A DNA stretch of 33,100 bases, from assembly GCA_002435325.1 (NCBI GenBank), contig DJMJ01000005.1:102095-135194 (forward strand). Direction: 5' to 3'. Position numbers and translations under genes: made by a program. Numbering within the stretch: position 1 is the stretch's first letter; the number at the start of each line of letters is the position of its first letter. Below are positions 24,366 through 32,781 of the stretch, piece by piece. The notes below the pieces were generated by a model. It saw only the letters and a program-made list of their open reading frames with translations, ran no database searches and was not told the DNA's origin. This stretch comes from Nitrospira sp. UBA6493. GTDB taxonomy: Bacteria > Nitrospirota > Nitrospiria > Nitrospirales > Nitrospiraceae.

Positions 24366-27300
24366 ATGTCTTTTCTATCTGACGCAGCCACAGTTGCCTT
24401 TCAAGAAACCGGCCTGCAGCCGCTCGGCATCGGCATGCCGTTCATCTCCAAGAAATGGTGCAGCCACAGCGCGGCCGACGCCGGCGGACACATCGCCTTC
24501 AACGCCGCCAGTCTGTCGCTGACGCTCTCGGGTGGCGAGACCTGGCTCTGTCCGATTTCGGCCCGCGCCGTCAAAACCAATTCGTCCGACCGCAAACCCG
24601 CCGCCACGCTGATCAAAGCCGACGGCACCGCCGTGAACGGCGACGGGTTGTTGTTCGAATTGTTTCCCGGCGCGTTGCAGCGCCTGAAACGCCTGTATGT
24701 CCGCCGCCTGGAAGCGGCCAGCCCCGCCAACTATCCGAATAAACCGGCCGACCGGCCAGTCCGGCCGGTTCCGCAATATTTCTTCATCGCGTCTGGTGAC
24801 GTAGCCGAAGCCGTTACAGGCGGATGGCTCCAGGCTGGGCAGGACACGGGCATTGCGGGGGAACTCTTCTTCTTCGACGAGCAAGGGCACATCATCCATC
24901 CTCTGATGGTGGCCTCCTGCTGGTCCGTGCTCGCCGGCGCCTATGCCGGCCTCGTCAAAGAGGCCACGCCGGATCAGATCACCGGCATTGCGGCGCTGAG
25001 CGCCGCATCCTTCACTGTGCGGATGGTCAAGCCGGACGGTACACCGTATGACGGGGCTTTTGTACAAGGGAAAACAGACGCGGCGCCGGCCATCGGTCTC
25101 TTTACTGTGCCGGCCTATGCCGGTTCCGACACGGAACTCAAAGGCGAGCTCACCCGCCAGGCGGACACCGGCGCGACCGGAGCCTTTCCGCTGGAGCAGG
25201 CCCGGCACCTCCACATGGGGTTAGACACCTTCGGGCGACTCGCCACCCGCTGCGCGCTGCCCGCGCTTCCGAGCGCCACCACGCTGACGCATGACTTTTT
25301 CACCGTCAACGTGCTCGACACCCGCACGTACCTCACGGGAGCGCCGGACCGGTCTGCAGCCGGCTACATGGGATCGCGCCTCGAACCGGCTCCGGTCGTG
25401 CGGCTGCATGAAGATCTCACGACGCTGGCAGACGGCAATGCCCTGATGCAGCGGCTGCGCGTCGTCTTTACCGGAGCGGCGACCGAATCGCTGGCGGCGG
25501 CGGCGGAGATCAATCCGAAATTCCTCCTGCTGGCCGGCACGGACGTATATTGGCCCGCGTTCCCCCCGCTGACCGGGGCCGGCGCGCCGGCCGACGACGC
25601 CACCTTCCCATCAGATTTCAAGCAGCAAGTGATCGCCGCCAGCAGCGCGGTCGTCATCGACGGAAGCAGTCCCGATGTGCGCCTCACTCTCGTCGGCCTC
25701 CCGGTGAATTGCGCCGTGCGGGTCTACCATCGCGTGTTCAGCACCGGCGCCGTGCTGAGCCGGGGCGACGGGGCCGGAGGCTTGGCCAACAGCGTGGCGG
25801 CACCGGCTACGGGCCGAACCTTCAACGGACAATGCGTCCTACGCCTGGCGAATCCATTAGGGCTTGAACCGCCGTTCACCTTCGCCCCCGCGCCCAAATT
25901 GATTGTTGATATGGTCGTGGTCGAGCGCTCGGGGAAGAAGCGGATTTTCGGGAATCTTGAATTGCCGTTGAACACGACTCCCGAAGTAGGTCCGGCGGAA
26001 GTGGCTGACAATGCGGTGGCATCGGCCGCCAAACAGGGCGTGTGCTGGGCCGGAATCCTGGGCCTGCGCCAGACGAGCGCGCCCTTGCCGGCGATCCTCG
26101 ATCTGAACGCGCTCCTGAACGCCATCGTTCAACTGGGAGGAGAAACGCCTCCGCGCGATGCGTCGCGGTTGCCCACCATGGCGCGCCGTGACCTCCTGGC
26201 CGCCGCCAAGCGCGGCGCCAACTGGACGGCCGTGCTGGCCGGAGGTCCGATCGGGCCCGCCATACATTCGGCCCAACCGACCCTCGGCGCGCCCGGCTCG
26301 CAGGGCGGCCCGGAAACGCAGTATGCCGGCGTCTCCACCCAGAACGCCGTGCTGGCCTACGACATTGCCCGCATGGCCTTCCGGCGCACGACGTCGTTCT
26401 ATGACCGGATTCAGCAACTGAACAACAGCACGTGGGACGAGCCCGTGCGCAATACGCCGCTCACCCTCAGCGAATCGCCCGATGGCACCCGCGGCACGAT
26501 GGCGGGCGCGTTGTTGCAGACCATCGCGCCCTATTGCGAAACCCCGGAGCTGGCGTTGCTCAAGTCGGTGGTGGAGGCGAATATCGCGTCGATCCCGCGC
26601 GATTGGAACGCTTTGGTGGATCTGGTGGTGAGTTGGATCGACGGCCTCAACCTGGCCGGGTTGCCCAGCCCGCTGGATACAGCGGGCGCCCGGTTGAACA
26701 CCGAATTGAGGAACCGGCTCAATGCGCTCAAGGATAACGATCCCGGGCATGAATCGCAGCGGGAACGCCTCTACAGCGAACTGATGCGCGAGCTGAGCGC
26801 GGCCTGTTTCGGCCGCCGCGATGCGCAGTGGGCGCTGGAGCAGGCCATCAAGAACGCCCGCCGGTTCATCTATATCGAAACGCCGGGGCTCTCCTTTACC
26901 GAAGCCGGCACGGCGCAGGCGTATTCGCGCAATTTGAAGAGCCTGCTCGCGACGCAGATCTCGGCCCGTCCGGGCCTCAAAGTGGTGCTCTGTGTCCCGA
27001 AGGTGCCGGACTATGGGAAGGGCTATGAGCAATACCGCGCCAAAGAAGTGAAAGACCGGTTCGATCTGGTGCTGGACCTGCCATCGGCTAACGTGGTCTC
27101 GTTTCACCCCATCGGATTTCCCGGCCGGCCCAGCCGCCTGGAGTCACAGGTGGTCATCGTGGACGACGAGTGGGCGATGGTCGGATCATCCAGCTTTCGC
27201 CGGCGCGGGCTCGCGTTCGACGGCAGCAGCGATCTGGTGTTCACCGACCTCGAGCGCAGCGGCGGCGTGGCCCCGTCGATCGCCGCGTTCCGCAAGACTC

Positions 27301-27566
27301 TCATGGCGGCGCGCCTCGGCATTACCGGCGACGGGTTCGACAGCCGCCGGTTGATGCTGGAAGACGTGGCGGATGTATTTAACCTGATCCGGGAAACCTT
27401 GCGCGACGGCGGCCTGGGGCGCATCGAGCCTTTGTGGAACGGGCGGACGGACGGCGTCACCTATGCCGACCCGACGCTCGACAGCAATCTGGTGAATCCG
27501 GACGGAGTTGAGTTCCAAACGCTGAACGCGCTGGTGTTTGCCGCGCTGGGCAGTGTGCCGCTGTAA
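24366..27566 (+). CDS. Large protein with a C-terminal degenerate phospholipase-D-like domain (1066 aa)
   Basis: The first 800 residues are unknown and lack a signal peptide. The last 240 look like a phospholipase D fold: ALEQAIKNARRFIYIETPGL (from residue 823) matches the start of a PLD half, and SQVVIVDDEWAMVGSSSF with RRRGL matches the strand-loop around the HKD motif. The motif HxKxxxxD is read here as ExQxxxxD (E926, Q928, D933), so the catalytic His and Lys are lost, and the following Asn is Ser. No second HKD copy was seen. It may be a pseudoenzyme that binds phospholipid or nucleic acid. It starts 18 bases after the second gene with a weak AAGAG ribosome site. The C-terminal NALVFAALGSVPL ends the cassette. 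Confidence 0.72.
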   Translation: MSFLSDAATVAFQETGLQPLGIGMPFISKKWCSHSAADAGGHIAFNAASLSLTLSGGETWLCPISARAVKTNSSDRKPAATLIKADGTAVNGDGLLFELFPGALQRLKRLYVRRLEAASPANYPNKPADRPVRPVPQYFFIASGDVAEAVTGGWLQAGQDTGIAGELFFFDEQGHIIHPLMVASCWSVLAGAYAGLVKEATPDQITGIAALSAASFTVRMVKPDGTPYDGAFVQGKTDAAPAIGLFTVPAYAGSDTELKGELTRQADTGATGAFPLEQARHLHMGLDTFGRLATRCALPALPSATTLTHDFFTVNVLDTRTYLTGAPDRSAAGYMGSRLEPAPVVRLHEDLTTLADGNALMQRLRVVFTGAATESLAAAAEINPKFLLLAGTDVYWPAFPPLTGAGAPADDATFPSDFKQQVIAASSAVVIDGSSPDVRLTLVGLPVNCAVRVYHRVFSTGAVLSRGDGAGGLANSVAAPATGRTFNGQCVLRLANPLGLEPPFTFAPAPKLIVDMVVVERSGKKRIFGNLELPLNTTPEVGPAEVADNAVASAAKQGVCWAGILGLRQTSAPLPAILDLNALLNAIVQLGGETPPRDASRLPTMARRDLLAAAKRGANWTAVLAGGPIGPAIHSAQPTLGAPGSQGGPETQYAGVSTQNAVLAYDIARMAFRRTTSFYDRIQQLNNSTWDEPVRNTPLTLSESPDGTRGTMAGALLQTIAPYCETPELALLKSVVEANIASIPRDWNALVDLVVSWIDGLNLAGLPSPLDTAGARLNTELRNRLNALKDNDPGHESQRERLYSELMRELSAACFGRRDAQWALEQAIKNARRFIYIETPGLSFTEAGTAQAYSRNLKSLLATQISARPGLKVVLCVPKVPDYGKGYEQYRAKEVKDRFDLVLDLPSANVVSFHPIGFPGRPSRLESQVVIVDDEWAMVGSSSFRRRGLAFDGSSDLVFTDLERSGGVAPSIAAFRKTLMAARLGITGDGFDSRRLMLEDVADVFNLIRETLRDGGLGRIEPLWNGRTDGVTYADPTLDSNLVNPDGVEFQTLNALVFAALGSVPL

Positions 27567-27663
27567 CCAGGGCCTCAATGGCGTATCGAGAAACGTTCCG
27601 CTCGCCTGCCGCTCGACAGTCACTCCGCTCACCTGCGTCATTTCCCCGACAAGCCGAGGCCGA

Positions 27664-27692
27664 TTGTAACGACCGTCAATTTCCTGTATCTA
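27664..27692 (+). promoter_or_regulatory. Candidate sigma-70 promoter of brnTA
   Basis: TTGTAA (27664-27669) and TATCTA (27687-27692) are spaced 17 bases apart, each matching four of six consensus bases. Transcription would start at about 27699-27700, at or next to the GTG start codon of brnT, so the mRNA would be leaderless; no Shine-Dalgarno is seen. Confidence 0.45.
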
Positions 27693-27695
27693 CAG
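27684..27695. promoter_or_regulatory. Palindromic operator candidate for BrnA
   Basis: CTGTATCTACAG is a perfect palindrome (arms CTGTA/TACAG around TC) that covers the -10 box of the brnTA promoter. BrnA is a ribbon-helix-helix protein, and brnTA operons are known to be autorepressed, so this is the expected place and kind of site. Confidence 0.45.
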
Positions 27696-27699
27696 ATGC

Positions 27700-27990
27700 G
27701 TGTTTATCTGGGATATTCCACAGGCCAAAGCCAACGCCACGAAGCACGGCGTGTCGTTCGAGGAGGCAGCCACCGCCTTTTGCGATGCCAACGGGCTCGA
27801 TTGGGACGAGGTGTCGGAGGAGTCCCGCGAACGCCGGTTCAAGCGGCTGGGCCTCACGTCGGACAAACGGCTCGTGCTCGTCTTGTATACGATCAGGAGA
27901 ACGGAACATGATCAAGAAACGGTTCGGATCGTCAGCGCGCGGCACGCGAGCGAGCGGGAAGGCCGAGCCTACCTCCGCTTCGCGCCCTGA
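27700..27990 (+). CDS. brnT: BrnT family toxin (DUF497)
   Basis: A 96-residue type II toxin, a RelE-fold ribonuclease that cleaves RNA and stops translation. The family pattern is clear: FIWDIPQAKANATKHGVSFEEA at the N-terminus, then RFKRLGLTSDKRLVLVLYTIRR, and RIVSARHASEREGRAYL at the end. The start is a GTG at 27700, chosen because BrnT proteins begin with a short MxxWD strand; the nearby ATG at 27696 is in another frame. The end overlaps the antitoxin gene by 83 bases, the usual toxin-first order for brnTA. The sequence looks intact, so the module may be active. Confidence 0.85.
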   Translation: MFIWDIPQAKANATKHGVSFEEAATAFCDANGLDWDEVSEESRERRFKRLGLTSDKRLVLVLYTIRRTEHDQETVRIVSARHASEREGRAYLRFAP

Positions 27991-28201
27991 TTTCTCGGAC
28001 ATTCCCGAGTCCACGGAAGAGGAGTTCCGGCGCTCGCGCCAGGTCGGGCGGCCGTCCGGGAAAATGGCGCAGCAGCTCATTGCCTTGCGCCTCTCCCCCT
28101 GGCTCGTCAGCCAATTGCGGAAAATGGCGGCCCGCCAGCGCAAGCCCTATCAGACCCTCATCCACGAAATCCTGGAGCGTTCGGTCTCCCGCGTCTCCTG
28201 A
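27908..28201 (+). CDS. brnA: BrnA family antitoxin
   Basis: A 97-residue antitoxin that would bind and neutralise BrnT and repress the operon. The N-terminal 50 residues are basic and then acidic (FSDIPESTEEEFRRSR), typical of the toxin-binding part. The C-terminal QLIALRLSPWLVSQLRKMAA and PYQTLIHEILERSV form a ribbon-helix-helix DNA-binding fold of CopG type. The ATG at 27908 lies inside brnT, in another frame, so the two are translationally linked. The gene ends 17 bases before the convergent AEC permease gene. Confidence 0.8.
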   Translation: MIKKRFGSSARGTRASGKAEPTSASRPDFSDIPESTEEEFRRSRQVGRPSGKMAQQLIALRLSPWLVSQLRKMAARQRKPYQTLIHEILERSVSRVS

Positions 28202-28218
28202 CCCGCCGGGGCGAGAAT

Positions 28219-29133
28219 CTATTGCAGAAGCGCGCCGGCCAGGGAGGGGAGCCAGGGCAGCAGCGCGACGCCGAGGCAGATCGACAGCGCCACGATCGAG
28301 GCGACCAGATCTTCATCCAAGCCGGTTTCCGTCGCGAAGATGACCGCCATCACCGCCGAGGGCATCCCGGCGATCAGGATCACCACCGCCCGTTCCAACC
28401 CCGTGAGACCCAGCAGCCACGTTGCGGCGAATCCCAGCAGCAGCCCGCCGGTCATGCGCATTGCCACACCCAGGCAGGCCAATGGCCAGGTTCGCCGCAC
28501 CGCCTCCAGGCTGATCGAGAGGCCGAGCACCAGGCTCGCGAGCGGGGTCGTTGCGAGGTGTACCGGCGTCAAGAGCTCATGGAGCCATGAGGGCAGATGG
28601 AGTCCGGCGGCCTTCAGGGCCAGGGTGACCGCCAAGGCCCAGAGTGGGGGCGAAGAGAGCAGGCGGATCAGAGAGGCCTGTGCCGACGGTGCGGCGGTGC
28701 CATGCCACAGAGCCAAGGCATAGAGCGCCGTGAGGGTAAAGGTGGTTTGGCCCAGGTCGAAGAGAATCGCCTGCGCGAGGCCGTTCTGTCCAAACGTCGC
28801 GAGCGTCACGGGATAGGCGAAGTAGATGGAATTGATGCAGCCGATGGCGAGCAGAAATCCGCCTTGTGTCGGGCGAGCGAGATGCAACAGGCGGGCGACA
28901 GGCCAGGAGGCTAGCACCAGCGGAAGCGTGATGAGACAGGCGGCCAGCGGCAGCTTCCAGGCCGTCGGCGCGAAGGCCGCGCGATCCAGCGACACGAGAA
29001 TCGTAGCCGGCAGCGTGACGGAAAAGACGAAGGTGCCCAGCCGTTCCGCGTGCTGCTTGCCGAGCAGGTTGAACAGGCGCAGCGACGCTCCGGCGGCGAA
29101 CAGTATCAGAAAGGCGTGGAGGGCTGTCGGCAT
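28219..29133 (-). CDS. AEC family permease (auxin efflux carrier-like)
   Basis: A 304-residue inner-membrane protein with about 10 hydrophobic segments in two similar halves. The conserved Asn/Pro-containing helix breaks of the AEC family are seen in INSIYFAYPV in the first half and in the GMPSAVMAVIFA stretch of the second half, which ends in ALSICLGVALLPWL. The substrate is unknown; bacterial members export small organic acids or amino acids. No Shine-Dalgarno is visible before the ATG at 29133. The upstream hydrolase gene ends 101 bases away on the same strand, so co-transcription is possible. Confidence 0.85.
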   Translation of the reverse strand: MPTALHAFLILFAAGASLRLFNLLGKQHAERLGTFVFSVTLPATILVSLDRAAFAPTAWKLPLAACLITLPLVLASWPVARLLHLARPTQGGFLLAIGCINSIYFAYPVTLATFGQNGLAQAILFDLGQTTFTLTALYALALWHGTAAPSAQASLIRLLSSPPLWALAVTLALKAAGLHLPSWLHELLTPVHLATTPLASLVLGLSISLEAVRRTWPLACLGVAMRMTGGLLLGFAATWLLGLTGLERAVVILIAGMPSAVMAVIFATETGLDEDLVASIVALSICLGVALLPWLPSLAGALLQ

Positions 29134-29234
29134 GGTGGGGAGAGTAGCAGAAATGTTCGCGTAGAGCCTATCGAACAGAGGGTGACAGGTGGTCCAGGCC
29201 GTCCCCTCCTCTCAGGTTTCACGCCTCACGGTTC

Positions 29235-31439
29235 CTATGAACGTGGACTTGCCGGGTGAGGCGCAGCCGTTCCAGTATGATTGAGCGGCGCACGATATTT
29301 CATGTGGTAGAACCAGTAGGTCATATAGGCCATCGTGGCGAGATAACAGCCCGAGATGGTCATGCCGGACCAGCCGCCTACTACCAGCAGCTCGCCTAGG
29401 CTCCAGCCGGATTCCGCAGAGGGCTCTGCGCCACCGAGAAGGTGATGCCCGGTGCAGGTGACGCCCGCCGAGAGGGCGAACGTGAACAGCCCTCCCCCGA
29501 CGCGCCACCAAACTGTTCGCCAGAAGCCGCCGTCGGTTTTGAGCGTCAGACGCTGGCCTGCCTCCCGCGCCGAGGCCATATCGTATGTGCTGCGATCACG
29601 CTGCACGACACGTGCGGAAAAACAGAGGGTCTTCCAGCCCTGTTCAACGCGATAATCCCGCTTTTCGTTCAACCAAATCAGTATGCGGCGCCAGGCCACC
29701 ATGCCGCGCACGAGGTTGGCCAGGAGGCTCGGGCGGGGTCTCCAGCGTTCCCAGAATCCGGTCTTGACTGGTTGGCCCTTGTGTTGGCCTGTCGGGATCA
29801 TCTCTTGCTGATATCCCTGGCGTAGGTTCGGCACCGCCCATAAGAGGAGGGCGGCGGCAATCGCCACGACATAGGTCATGGCAAACTCTTTGGTGGCCAA
29901 GCTGATCCAGCCGTAGCTCAAGAGGGAGCCGGTGATCACCGCGGCGATGAGCGGAATGCGAAAGTAGGCCCAGATCAAGGCTGTGCGATAGACTCCCGGT
30001 TTTTGAATGAAGGGGTCGTTGACAAACTGGCCCTGGAGTCGTCCGTCGATGACTTCGCCCAGCAGTCCGGTGAAGAGGTCGCGGTCTTTCCAGTACTGGA
30101 CATGCGCGGCTCCGGGAACGGCGTAGCGACGGAACACGACATCGCGAAAGACAACCTGCTCCCGCTCGTAGCGGAAGACCTTGCGGTAGTTGGTGGTGGC
30201 GGACGCGACATCGAGATGATGCCCCACGGGGTCCTGTTCGTCGCACAGGTTGTAGTGCAGGATCTTCTGATCCAGCTTGGCCAGCGCCGTTTCGTCTAGC
30301 CAGCCCTCGGCCCATTCCGGGTCGACGCTGGTGCGGTGCGGAAGTCCCATGTGGCGGTAGTTGTGGTGCCAGAGGACATGGTACTTGTCGATGGGCGAAC
30401 CAAGCGAAATGAACTGTTTCACATGGTTGCGCCACAACAGCGGAGGATTGTCCGGCGGGTCGATCGAGAGATCGGGAAACCGCGCGGTCAGCGTGTTCCA
30501 GTCGTGCGCCCCATCGGGCATCCCGGGACTGCACGGTTCATCGCGAAGGTCGTGCAGCAAGCTCTGCCACGAGGCCTCTTCATCGAGCTCTTCACTCGAA
30601 CTCCGTTCATTGTAGCCGGGAAACGGAATGGAGCTGGCCGTATGGCGGCCGCTGCAGTTGCGAATCGTATCTGTGGCAAAGGCGTATACCAGCGCATCGA
30701 AACTCAAGACGGTCCCCAGGCTGTGCGCCAGAATCGTAAAGACCGGCGGGACATAGGGCTCGTCCGCGGTCTTGCGCTCGAAGCGGCACCACTGCACATA
30801 GTCGCGCAGAAAGATTTCGTCCAACACCCAATGAAAGCGCCGGACGGCCTGGCCGCGCGTGCGGGCGTAGTCGCCGTAGAGATGGATATCGCCGATCACA
30901 CGATTGAAGACGAGATTCTCCAGCTCCGGGGAGACTCGCTTCATGAGCGCTTTGGCCGGCACCACGGACGCATCGACTTCCCTCAGCAGCGGCATGGCCC
31001 AGTTGGGCATCCAGCCTGCCGAGGTAAAGGGTTCCTCCAGACGTCGGACGCGCGCGGTGGCCCATTGCTCCGGCGGCGAGCTGAAGGTGGCCGCATGTTC
31101 CTGGAGGATATCCGCCCAGCGCAGGTCGACGAAGCGGAAGTTGCGGCCGGCCGTGCGGGCCGCGCGCGTGCCGTCGAAGCGGCCGGTGTCGCCCTGCGGA
31201 TCGACGGGAATCCCGCGGAACTCCGACCAGCCGTGCCCGCCGCCTGAGCGGCGAATGGATTGCGACGAGAGATCGGCCGGCATCAGCCCGGCCAAGGTCA
31301 CGGGACCGCCGGTATGGGAACGGGCTTCGGCGAAACGGTGTACGACCTCCACCGTCGTTTCGTTGTGGCGCTGCTCGCCGATGCCATGCACGACGATGAT
31401 GTAGTGGCGCGGGAACGGTTGTGCGGCCGAGGTGCCCAT
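29235..31439 (-). CDS. Membrane-anchored alpha/beta hydrolase
   Basis: A 734-residue protein with an N-terminal hydrolase domain and a C-terminal membrane region. The oxyanion-side strand HYIIVVHGIGEQ (12-23), the nucleophile elbow AHSLG with Ser 240, a likely acid at Asp 403 in CDEQDPVG, and His 446 in GAAHVQYW make a complete Ser-Asp-His triad in lipase/esterase order. FISLGSPIDKYH near 343 is another lipase-like block. Hydrophobic segments at about 490-535 and 640-705 should anchor it. The hydrolase part is large, with an acidic insert (SSEELDEE). The substrate is unknown; lipids or esters are likely. It lies between the lytic transglycosylase and AEC genes, so an envelope role is plausible. 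Confidence 0.75.
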   Translation of the reverse strand: MGTSAAQPFPRHYIIVVHGIGEQRHNETTVEVVHRFAEARSHTGGPVTLAGLMPADLSSQSIRRSGGGHGWSEFRGIPVDPQGDTGRFDGTRAARTAGRNFRFVDLRWADILQEHAATFSSPPEQWATARVRRLEEPFTSAGWMPNWAMPLLREVDASVVPAKALMKRVSPELENLVFNRVIGDIHLYGDYARTRGQAVRRFHWVLDEIFLRDYVQWCRFERKTADEPYVPPVFTILAHSLGTVLSFDALVYAFATDTIRNCSGRHTASSIPFPGYNERSSSEELDEEASWQSLLHDLRDEPCSPGMPDGAHDWNTLTARFPDLSIDPPDNPPLLWRNHVKQFISLGSPIDKYHVLWHHNYRHMGLPHRTSVDPEWAEGWLDETALAKLDQKILHYNLCDEQDPVGHHLDVASATTNYRKVFRYEREQVVFRDVVFRRYAVPGAAHVQYWKDRDLFTGLLGEVIDGRLQGQFVNDPFIQKPGVYRTALIWAYFRIPLIAAVITGSLLSYGWISLATKEFAMTYVVAIAAALLLWAVPNLRQGYQQEMIPTGQHKGQPVKTGFWERWRPRPSLLANLVRGMVAWRRILIWLNEKRDYRVEQGWKTLCFSARVVQRDRSTYDMASAREAGQRLTLKTDGGFWRTVWWRVGGGLFTFALSAGVTCTGHHLLGGAEPSAESGWSLGELLVVGGWSGMTISGCYLATMAYMTYWFYHMKYRAPLNHTGTAAPHPASPRS

Positions 31440-31513
31440 TGCGCAGATTTACTTAGGGTTGAAAAAGAAAAAATTGTGACGCGATCTTAGTGAGAGGGGC
31501 GGGCTGAGTCAAG

Positions 31514-31548
31514 GCGTGTGCAGCCGCGTGAGGCCCGGCTGTGCACGC
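31514..31548. other. Long inverted repeat between the lytic transglycosylase and hydrolase genes
   Basis: A 13-base stem, GCGTGTGCAGCCG with CGGCTGTGCACGC around a nine-base loop, lies just past the transglycosylase stop. Two central pairs are G-U only in the plus-strand RNA. On the minus strand, where the genes run, a T-rich run (ATTTTTTCTTTTT) lies about 40 bases further on, so this is at most a loose terminator. Confidence 0.35.
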
Positions 31549-31551
31549 AGG

Positions 31552-32448
31552 TCATCGACGTTGCCGGAACGTCTTCTGCCCTCCTGACGCCAGCGCGGAA
31601 AACTGGGCCTTTAGCAGCGCGATCCTGGTCAGGTAGGTCTGCGCGTCGTGATCGCCGCAGCGCTGATGGGGGCTCAGCCGCAACCCGCGCCTGGCGTAGT
31701 CCTGGCCCGCGCCCGCGCCGCAGAGGTGGATCAAGGCCGCCAGATCCTGCTTCTGTTTCATCGTGGTGCTGCCGCTCTGCCGGTGCCCGAGCGCGCGGGC
31801 GACCGCGCGATCCAGCTGCGCCGCCGTCAACTCGATGGCATGGCTCGGAACCACCCGCGAGTAGAAGCGGTTGAACCAGCAGGAGTTCAGGTCGTGCCAG
31901 GGGCCGTCCTCCACCACCACGTGGTCGTGGATACAATACCGCGTCGCCTCCTGGAACGTGCCGTCGGTAATCTGGTACATCCCCACGGCGCTCGACGCCG
32001 GCTGGTACCACTCCAAGGGATTCCACGAGAGATGCCAGCGCCAGTAGGTGCGCGCCACCGGATTGCCCGCGCCCTCCGCCTGCGCCAGCGCTGCCAGCAA
32101 CTCCGGTGTGATGACGGCGGTCGCATGCTCGCGGAAGAGCGGTCCGTACTCCTTCCAGGTGTCAGTGGGACCTTTGTTGAGGGCGTGGTCTAAAGGAAAG
32201 AGCACCTCGGAGGGTTTGTTGACCACATGATAGGCCCAATTCACGCTGAGCCAGAGTAGCAACAGACCTGAAACGATGAGTACGGCGCGCAGCGTCGGCG
32301 GCGAGCGGAGGACCGCCTTCATCACCCGTCGGAAGGTGTTCCCCCGCCTGAGGAGAAACCGCCATGTGGCAGTGAAGGGTCTCCGCCGCCCGCGCCGCTT
32401 GCGTCGGCGCCGGGAGGGGTTGGTGCGGCGATTGGGACGGGAGGACAT
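31552..32448 (-). CDS. Membrane-anchored lytic transglycosylase-like protein
   Basis: A 298-residue protein that would cut peptidoglycan glycan strands in the periplasm. The N-terminus is very basic (many Arg and Lys), followed by one membrane helix at about 52-72, giving a type II orientation. The catalytic domain has LLAALAQAEGAGNP with the candidate acid Glu 125 and then SSAVGMYQITDGTFQEA, the usual SLT pattern of a catalytic Glu followed by G(L/M)xQ. The motif reads AEGAGNP rather than ESGFNP, so it belongs to a divergent branch. Several Cys residues (CIHDH, SCWF, HLCGAG, RCGDH) could form disulfides. It is the first gene of the minus-strand group, upstream of the hydrolase. Confidence 0.75.
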   Translation of the reverse strand: MSSRPNRRTNPSRRRRKRRGRRRPFTATWRFLLRRGNTFRRVMKAVLRSPPTLRAVLIVSGLLLLWLSVNWAYHVVNKPSEVLFPLDHALNKGPTDTWKEYGPLFREHATAVITPELLAALAQAEGAGNPVARTYWRWHLSWNPLEWYQPASSAVGMYQITDGTFQEATRYCIHDHVVVEDGPWHDLNSCWFNRFYSRVVPSHAIELTAAQLDRAVARALGHRQSGSTTMKQKQDLAALIHLCGAGAGQDYARRGLRLSPHQRCGDHDAQTYLTRIALLKAQFSALASGGQKTFRQRR

Positions 32449-32469
32449 GGGGGAATACTATAACCGAAA

Positions 32470-32671
32470 ATGGACGGGGTAGCCTGGTGAGTCCCCTGTG
32501 CTCACCGAATGCGCACGCGGGAGTCAATCGTATGTGTCGAGTATGGGCGGTGCTCATTCCACGTGCGCAGTGGGGGACTCCACCAGTCCACCCCTGAGGG
32601 GAAGGAGAGGACGAGCGAGCTTCGAGGGAGCATGAGCGTGCTAGAGCAATCTAGCAGGCTCTTTTATTTTT
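32470..32671 (+). ncRNA. Candidate structured small RNA
   Basis: No gene is found between 32449 and 32845, but the first half is highly structured. CTGGTGAGTCCCC (32484-32496) pairs with GGGGACTCCACCAG (32573-32586) with one bulged C. Nested inside, TGCGCACG (32510-32517) pairs with CGTGCGCA (32562-32569). CCCCTGAGGGG (32591-32601) can form another hairpin, and a strong terminator follows. A weak promoter-like pair, TTGGGA (32432) and TACTAT (32457) with a spacing of 19, would start the RNA near 32470. It matches no RNA family I can name (not SRP, RNase P, tmRNA or evidently 6S). An alternative is a 5' leader that attenuates the downstream regulator gene. Confidence 0.35.
32634..32671 (+). 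terminator. Intrinsic (rho-independent) terminator
   Basis: GAGC-G-TGCTAGA, a GCAA tetraloop, TCTAGCA-G-GCTC and then TTTTATTTTT form an 11-pair stem with a single G-G mismatch and a U-tract. The orientation is plus strand, yet no plus-strand gene lies upstream within the window except the candidate small RNA, since the nearest gene on the left runs away from it. Confidence 0.7.
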
Positions 32672-32781
32672 GGATTTACAGGTCTACTTTTGTGGCAAGT
32701 GAGTCCCGTATGGTAACTACGAATGGCCGACCTTTTTCTTCAGGTCGAAAGGATTTAACGTATGCACCTCTATGGTGGGGG

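Noticed and set aside
27578..27907. A 110-codon upstream extension of brnA
   Set aside because: It would span the brnTA promoter and the whole toxin gene in another frame; the ATG at 27908 gives a normal BrnA length.
32484..32671. 6S RNA as an identity for the structured region
   Set aside because: The length and a GTCCCCTG stretch are suggestive, but the 5' arm pairs with the middle and not the 3' end, so the typical closing stem and central bubble are absent.
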